Assembly: GCA_964404455.1 (NCBI GenBank)
Contig: CAYOJY010000033.1
Location: 1-9,661 of the forward strand
Length of the DNA stretch: 9,661 nt
Origin: CAKOSP01 sp964404455
GTDB taxonomy: Bacteria; Bacillota_I; Bacilli_A; RF39; UBA660
Reading direction: 5' to 3'
Below the pieces are notes generated by a model. That model was not told the origin of the DNA and made no database searches. It was given only the letters and a program-made list of their open reading frames with translations. Shown piece by piece: positions 5,645 to 9,661 of this stretch. Positions within the stretch are counted from its first letter, which is position 1. Each line of letters starts with the position of its first letter. Made by a program: the position numbers and the translations under genes.

Positions 5645-7137
5645 TGAATTCTAAATATTATACAATAACTATTTTTATTTCATTAATCATTCTTGGTATT
5701 TTTATAATTGATAAAATTTATAAAAATAATTATCAAATTGCTAATGTCTTATATCAAGTATATTTAAACGGACAAAATATTGGAATGATTGATAATCAAG
5801 AGGCATTATATAATTTAATTAATACTGAACAGCAAGAAATAAAGAACAAATATCAAGTTGGCGGTGTTTACCCGCCATCTAATTTTAATATTGTTAAAGT
5901 AAATACTTATAATGCTAAAGTGACACCGATTAATGAAATATATCAAAAAATTGAAGAAGTAGATGATTTTACTATTAAGGGTTATACAATAACTATAAAA
6001 AAAGCAGAGGATCAAAAAATATTGATTAATGTTTTAGATAAAAAAGTTTTTGAAGAATCAATCAATAAATTTGTAGCTTCATTTATTAGTATGGATTTAT
6101 ATGAAGCTTATATCAATAACACTCAGGAAAAAATAGAAGATGTCGGAAAATACATTGAAGCAATGTATTTTAACGAAAATATCACAATAAAAGAAAATTA
6201 TATAAGTGTTAATGATAAAATTTATACCAGTGAGGACGAACTTTCGCAATTTTTACTTTTTGGAGAAAATGCCCAAATGAATAGTTATCAAGTTAAGATA
6301 GGTGATACTATTAGCTCAATTGCAGAAGAACATAAAATTAATTCTCAAGAATTTTTGGTAGCAAATCCAAGTTATAAAGAAGAAGATACTCTTTTAGTAA
6401 TCGGCTCTATGGTTAACGTAACTATATTAAATCCGGTTTTAAATTTTGTGGTCGAGATAAGAAAGATTGAAGACTTGGAAAATAAATTTATGACCACAAC
6501 GGAGTATGACAACACTAAACCTTCTTCTTATTCAGAAATAACTCAAGCTGGTGTTTCTGGAATAATGCGTGTTACTGAGCAGTATAAAGTAACAAATGGG
6601 GAAGCATCATCAGAAGTAATTATAACTAATAAAGAAACAATTAGAGAAACAGTAAATCAAGTTTTAACTAAAGGTAAAAGATTTTTTATAGGGGGCATAA
6701 CGGGAAGTTATGTTGATAATGGCTTAGACTGGGGATGGCCAACAAATACCCCATATGTTATTACAAGTAAATTTGGTTATCGTTGGGGTGAATTACATAC
6801 GGGCATTGATATATCCGGAACAGGTCACGGTTCACCTATTTATGCGATTGCAGACGGAACAATAGTACAAGCCGCAACTGCTTGTGATTCTTGCGAAAGA
6901 TATACAAGTGGAACTTACATAGTTATTAATCACGGGAATAATTATTATTCATCTTATTTACATTTATCATCTTTATCAGTTAAATTAGGAGACAAAGTTA
7001 CTCGAGGACAAAAAATAGGCTCTATGGGAAGTACAGGTTGGTCAACTGGAACTCACCTTCATTTAGGGTTTTCAGAAGGGGAGCCATATACATCAGCAGC
7101 AAAATATATGGATCCATTAAAGACAATTTATAAGTAA
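5644..7137 (+). CDS. Membrane-anchored LysM/G5/M23 peptidoglycan hydrolase
   Basis: The product is a cell-surface metallo-endopeptidase cutting peptidoglycan cross-links. One N-terminal hydrophobic helix (about 7-23) anchors or exports it. Residues 30-210 are a region I cannot assign. A LysM domain follows (about 213-261: YQVKIGDTISSIAEEHKI), then a G5-like domain (about 266-342), then the M23 domain (about 365-495) starting WGWPTNTPYVITSKFGYRWG. Zinc ligands and catalytic His are present: H385 and D389 in HTGID, H440 in YLHL, H471 and H473 in HLHLG, so it should be active. A Cys413/Cys416 pair sits in a surface loop of the M23 domain. The ATG overlaps the dnaB stop by one base; AAGGA lies ~10 bases upstream. 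In many Bacillota walRKHI occupies the position before walJ, so this peptidase stands where its usual regulators would be. Confidence 0.9.
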   Translation: MNSKYYTITIFISLIILGIFIIDKIYKNNYQIANVLYQVYLNGQNIGMIDNQEALYNLINTEQQEIKNKYQVGGVYPPSNFNIVKVNTYNAKVTPINEIYQKIEEVDDFTIKGYTITIKKAEDQKILINVLDKKVFEESINKFVASFISMDLYEAYINNTQEKIEDVGKYIEAMYFNENITIKENYISVNDKIYTSEDELSQFLLFGENAQMNSYQVKIGDTISSIAEEHKINSQEFLVANPSYKEEDTLLVIGSMVNVTILNPVLNFVVEIRKIEDLENKFMTTTEYDNTKPSSYSEITQAGVSGIMRVTEQYKVTNGEASSEVIITNKETIRETVNQVLTKGKRFFIGGITGSYVDNGLDWGWPTNTPYVITSKFGYRWGELHTGIDISGTGHGSPIYAIADGTIVQAATACDSCERYTSGTYIVINHGNNYYSSYLHLSSLSVKLGDKVTRGQKIGSMGSTGWSTGTHLHLGFSEGEPYTSAAKYMDPLKTIYK

Positions 7138-7904
7138 TGAAGATATGTGTTTTATGTAGCGGATCTAAAGGAAATTGTATTTATGTAGAAATAAATAATA
7201 TTAAAATATTATTTGATTCTGGAAAAAATTATAAATATATTTCTGGATCCCTTGCTAAAATAGGCGTAAGTATTAAAAATATTAATTATATTTTTATTAC
7301 TCATACCCACACTGACCATATATCATCTTTACCAATTATTTTAAAAAATAGTAATGCCACATTATGCATCACTCAAAAACTTTTTTATGAGTTAAAGGAA
7401 TTAAGTGATTTTTCGAGATTAATAATTTTTGATAAAGATATAAAAATACAGGATATAAATATTACCGCAATTAAATCGAGTCATGATGCTATTGACTCTC
7501 AAAATTATTTAATTGAATATAATAACCAAAAAATTGCTTATATTACTGATACTGGATACTTACATCAAAAACATTTTAAAAAATTAAATAATGCTGACTT
7601 ATATTTAATGGAAAGTAATCATGATATTGAAATGTTAAAAAATGGACCCTATCCTAAATGGTTACAAAATCGTGTCGTGGGTGATGAAGGTCACTTATCA
7701 AATAAACAGGCTGGTTTTTATTTAAGCAAATTAATTGGCTCTAATACGAAAAAAGTCATTTTAATTCATTTAAGCGAAGTAAATAACACTCCCGAAATTG
7801 CTTTAGATACCGTAAAAGAAATGCTAAGTGAATATGAAATTGAATTTTCTAATATAAGCTATGCAATGCAAGAAGAGATAAGTGAGGTTATTATCATTGA
7901 TTAA
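7137..7904 (+). CDS. walJ: WalJ/YycJ-type metallo-beta-lactamase-fold hydrolase
   Basis: WalJ (YycJ/VicX) is a cytoplasmic MBL-fold protein, normally the last gene of the walRK cluster and linked to wall homeostasis and coordination of division with replication. The 255-residue product begins MKICVLCSGSKGNCIYVE, the family's characteristic SGSxGN opening. It contains the metal motif HTHTDH at 56-61 (H56, H58, D60, H61), H116, D138 in ITDTG, then SNHD (160-163) and H186 and H211. All expected ligands are visible. The start ATG overlaps the peptidase TAA by one base, and I see no Shine-Dalgarno in the 25 bases before it, so translation probably depends on termination-reinitiation. It is followed by rlmH, as in Bacillus-type loci. 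The enzymatic substrate is unknown (5'-exonuclease activity was reported for YycJ of Bacillus). Confidence 0.9.
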   Translation: MKICVLCSGSKGNCIYVEINNIKILFDSGKNYKYISGSLAKIGVSIKNINYIFITHTHTDHISSLPIILKNSNATLCITQKLFYELKELSDFSRLIIFDKDIKIQDINITAIKSSHDAIDSQNYLIEYNNQKIAYITDTGYLHQKHFKKLNNADLYLMESNHDIEMLKNGPYPKWLQNRVVGDEGHLSNKQAGFYLSKLIGSNTKKVILIHLSEVNNTPEIALDTVKEMLSEYEIEFSNISYAMQEEISEVIIID

Positions 7905-8334
7905 AATAATATGTTTAGGAAAATTAAAAGAAGAATATTTAAAAAAATTATGTGAAGATTATTTAAAAAGAATTAATCGCTATCATAAAATTCAAATAAT
8001 TAATTTAGATGATGAATTAAATATAGAAAAAGAAACCATTAATTTAAAAAAAATAATTAAAAAAACTGATTTTAATATAGTTTTAGACATTAACGGAAAA
8101 GAATATGATAGCAAAAGTTTTTCAAACTTAATTTATAATACATTTAATCATTATAGTACAATTTCTTTTATTATTGGAAGTTCTCATGGTATTGATGAAA
8201 GTATTAAAGTCCTTGCTAATGAAAGAATTAGCTTTTCCAAGTTTACAATGCCACATGGCTTATTTAGAGGCATTTTGTTGGAACAAATTTACCGTAGTTT
8301 TAAAATAATTAATAATGAGGAGTATCATAAATGA
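7897..8334 (+). CDS. rlmH: 23S rRNA pseudouridine-1915 N3-methyltransferase RlmH
   Basis: RlmH, a SPOUT-fold dimer, methylates pseudouridine 1915 in helix 69 of 23S rRNA using SAM. The C-terminus is diagnostic: FIIGSSHGID, FSKFTMPHGL, then ILLEQIYRSFKIINNEEYHK ending exactly at TGA. I place the start at TTG 7897, giving fMIKIICLGKLKEEYL, which matches the family opening; GAGGT (7884-7888) lies 8 bases upstream. An in-frame GTG at 7882 would add five residues and has no better site. The product is 145 residues, about 14 short of the usual ~159, with the shortening in the middle. The GGSLG-type SAM loop reads GSSHG here. The gene overlaps walJ by 8 bases and ung by 4 (ATGA). Confidence 0.9.
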   Translation: MIKIICLGKLKEEYLKKLCEDYLKRINRYHKIQIINLDDELNIEKETINLKKIIKKTDFNIVLDINGKEYDSKSFSNLIYNTFNHYSTISFIIGSSHGIDESIKVLANERISFSKFTMPHGLFRGILLEQIYRSFKIINNEEYHK

Positions 8335-8990
8335 TAGGAAATGATTGGGATAATATTTTAAAAATTGTTTGGGAAAGCCCAAATTTTCATAAATTTTATT
8401 CAATGGTAAAAAATGAATATAATAATAAAGTAATTTACCCTGAAGAAAAAAATATCTTTAATGCTTTTAAATTAACACCATATAATGAAGTTAAAGTAAT
8501 AATTTTAGGGCAAGATCCCTATCACGGGGAGGGAGAAGCTCATGGTCTTTCTTTTTCAGTTCAAAAAGGCAAAAAAATTCCCCCTTCGCTTAAAAATATT
8601 TATAAAGAATTGTATACAGATTTAAATATAGCCCCTAAAAAACATGGGGATTTAACCAATTGGGCTAAAGAAGGCGTATTATTATTAAATACGGTTTTAA
8701 CTGTACAAAAAGACTTGGCTGCTAGTCATAAAAAATTAGGCTGGGATTTATTAACCGATTATGTAATTAAAGTATTAAATAAAAAAGAAAATCCCATAGT
8801 TTTTATACTATGGGGAAATATGGCCAAGGCTAAACAAAAATTTATTAACAATCCTAAACATTTAGTAATAACTTCAGCTCATCCATCGCCTTTTTCGGCA
8901 TATTCAGGTTTTTTTGGGAGTAGACCTTTTTCTAAAACGAATAATTTTTTAAAGAAAAATAATATAAAAGAAATAGATTGGTCATTATAG
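8331..8990 (+). CDS. ung: Uracil-DNA glycosylase, family 1
   Basis: Ung removes uracil from DNA to start base excision repair. The 219-residue protein is full length and shows all family-1 motifs: GQDPYHG at 60-66 with catalytic Asp62, LSFSV (73-77) with the uracil-stacking Phe, WAKEGVLLLNTVLTV (111-125) with the uracil-reading Asn120, FILWGNMA (158-165), and HPSP (184-187) in the DNA-intercalation loop. The last loop reads HPSPFSA rather than HPSPLSA. The ATG overlaps the rlmH stop (ATGA), and GAGGAG (8317-8322) lies 8 bases upstream. It is the final gene of the long operon; an inverted repeat spans its stop codon. Confidence 0.97.
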   Translation: MIGNDWDNILKIVWESPNFHKFYSMVKNEYNNKVIYPEEKNIFNAFKLTPYNEVKVIILGQDPYHGEGEAHGLSFSVQKGKKIPPSLKNIYKELYTDLNIAPKKHGDLTNWAKEGVLLLNTVLTVQKDLAASHKKLGWDLLTDYVIKVLNKKENPIVFILWGNMAKAKQKFINNPKHLVITSAHPSPFSAYSGFFGSRPFSKTNNFLKKNNIKEIDWSL

Positions 8991-9008
8991 TAGTATAAGT
9001 TACTATAA
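8985..9008. repeat. Inverted repeat between convergent ung and lemA-like genes
   Basis: TTATAGTA (8985-8992) is repeated inverted as TACTATAA (9001-9008), with an 8-base spacer. It covers the ung stop (TAG 8988-8990) and the stop of the opposing gene (9003-9005). All but one pair in each half are A/T and no T-run follows on either strand, so it is not a convincing terminator, but it is the only fold in the 12-base gap and may limit read-through. Confidence 0.4.
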
Positions 9009-9542
9009 CTTAAAATCATCTATTACGGCATCTTGCATATTTTTGTTATCAAAATAAGGCTTTATTTTAAAGTTATGCCTTTTAGCAACAATGTTAGTTG
9101 GAAATTTTCGAATAATCATATTTAAATCTGATGTATTTTTATTAAAATAATTTTTACCAGCCGTTAACTCTTCGTCTATTTGTTTTAATTCTTCCAATTT
9201 TTTATTAAAATTTTTAATATTTAATTCTTTATAATCATTTTTTAATTCTTTTATTAAATTAAAACCTTCTATCAATTTACGATCAGTATCATAGTTGGTT
9301 AATTTTTGATTTTTATAATCAATATATTCTTTTAAATAATCTTTATTTTTAGTTACTTTTTTAATATCATTATTAAGTTCACACAATAAATCATATTTTT
9401 GTCTTAATGCATTATCAATTTTATTTTCGGCCACTTCAATTCTTGATTTATAAAACTGTAATGTATTATAAGTTGTAATATAGATAAAACCAACAGAACA
9501 AATAAAAACTATGATTGATAATACAATAATTAATATTTCCAT
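9003..9542 (-). CDS. LemA family membrane protein
   Basis: LemA proteins are single-pass membrane proteins with a long helical domain; their biochemical role is unsettled. The 179-residue product starts with a hydrophobic helix (about 3-22). YNTLQFYKSRIEVAENKIDN (25-44) and YDLLCEL (50-56) match the family's opening. Near the end, ELTAGKNYFNKNTSDLNMII (125-144) and KFPTNIVAKRHNFKIKPYFD (146-165) match the LemA ending, in which a YNxxV-xxYN segment precedes FP-N-I-A. The protein looks complete. It lies alone on the minus strand, convergent with ung. Its ATG is preceded by AGGAGG (9548-9553) and a promoter. The family name is firm; the function is not. LemA genes often sit beside HtpX- or TPM-domain genes; none is visible here. 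Confidence 0.85.
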   Translation of the reverse strand: MEILIIVLSIIVFICSVGFIYITTYNTLQFYKSRIEVAENKIDNALRQKYDLLCELNNDIKKVTKNKDYLKEYIDYKNQKLTNYDTDRKLIEGFNLIKELKNDYKELNIKNFNKKLEELKQIDEELTAGKNYFNKNTSDLNMIIRKFPTNIVAKRHNFKIKPYFDNKNMQDAVIDDFKL

Positions 9543-9566
9543 TTTTACCTCCTCTTATCTTTAAAT

Positions 9567-9595
9567 AGTATATCAAAATATTTGCTTTTTGAAAA
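9567..9595 (-). promoter_or_regulatory. Promoter of the lemA-like gene
   Basis: On the minus strand TATACT (9567-9572, five of six) lies 17 bases after TTTTCA (9590-9595, four of six). A start near 9560 gives a leader of about 18 nt carrying AGGAGG (9548-9553) before the ATG at 9542. Confidence 0.65.
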
Positions 9596-9661
9596 GGTAT
9601 TTTCTGCTCCCGACTTTGACAGTTGTAAGAGTGAAAAAGTCATCAACCCCTTTGTTTTAAA
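9596..9661. other. Unexplained flank with a split inverted repeat
   Basis: GACTTT (9612-9617) and AAAGTC (9636-9641) form a 6-bp inverted repeat enclosing 18 bases, bracketed by a C-rich run at each side (CTCCCGAC and AACCCC). The base composition is richer in C and G than the neighbouring intergenic DNA. I see no coding sequence or tRNA. It could be the end of a mobile element or a structured RNA continuing past the window. Confidence 0.25.

Noticed and set aside
5815..6015. Open frame of 66 codons on the minus strand
   Set aside because: Antisense to the M23 gene; Phe/Ile/Tyr-rich shadow of an AT-rich coding strand with no start signal.
1..9661. CRISPR arrays, tRNA or rRNA genes, toxin-antitoxin or phage-defence modules
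   Set aside because: No regularly spaced repeats, cloverleaf, rRNA segments or defence-type domains were found on either strand.

Overview
The window is AT-rich, densely packed bacterial chromosome, best explained as an uncultured or little-studied low-GC Bacillota. Gene order recalls the oriC-proximal block of Bacillus-type genomes: rpsF-ssb-rpsR, then rplI-dnaB, then the end of the wal locus (walJ), then rlmH. TGA is a normal stop: RlmH ends on its conserved Tyr-His-Lys at a TGA. The organism therefore does not use the Mollicutes code 4. It has a cell wall, since it carries a FemABX-type peptidoglycan-bridge transferase, a penicillin-recognising-type serine hydrolase and a LysM/G5/M23 peptidoglycan hydrolase. 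I cannot name the order or genus.

Layout. 1-165 is the tail of an upstream transcript: alternative GC-rich hairpins followed by a clear intrinsic terminator on the + strand. 108-275 (minus) is a 55-codon ORF whose first ~30 residues resemble the N-terminus of an ISNCY/IS1202-type transposase; it looks like a broken remnant. 366-1487 is the S6 - SSB - S18 operon, with its own extended -10 promoter, a foldable leader that can cover the rpsF Shine-Dalgarno, and a weak terminator after rpsR. 1522-3757 holds a two-gene wall module, femX-like plus a membrane-anchored serine hydrolase, in the place where gdpP often lies. 3804-8990 is a long unidirectional operon, rplI - dnaB - M23 peptidase - walJ - rlmH - ung, with overlapping or touching genes from dnaB onward. 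A lemA-like gene at 9003-9542 runs convergently on the minus strand from its own promoter. 9596-9661 is unexplained.

How the genes work together. Translation (S6, S18, L9, RlmH), replication and repair (SSB, DnaB, UDG) and envelope remodelling (FemX-like, serine hydrolase, M23, WalJ) are interleaved. The main departures from the familiar Firmicutes order are the wall genes placed where gdpP and walRKHI would be expected. I found no clear previously undescribed system. The most useful leads are the rpsF leader structure, the wall-gene substitutions beside walJ, the serine hydrolase lacking an obvious beta-lactamase general-base Glu, and the transposase-like remnant.
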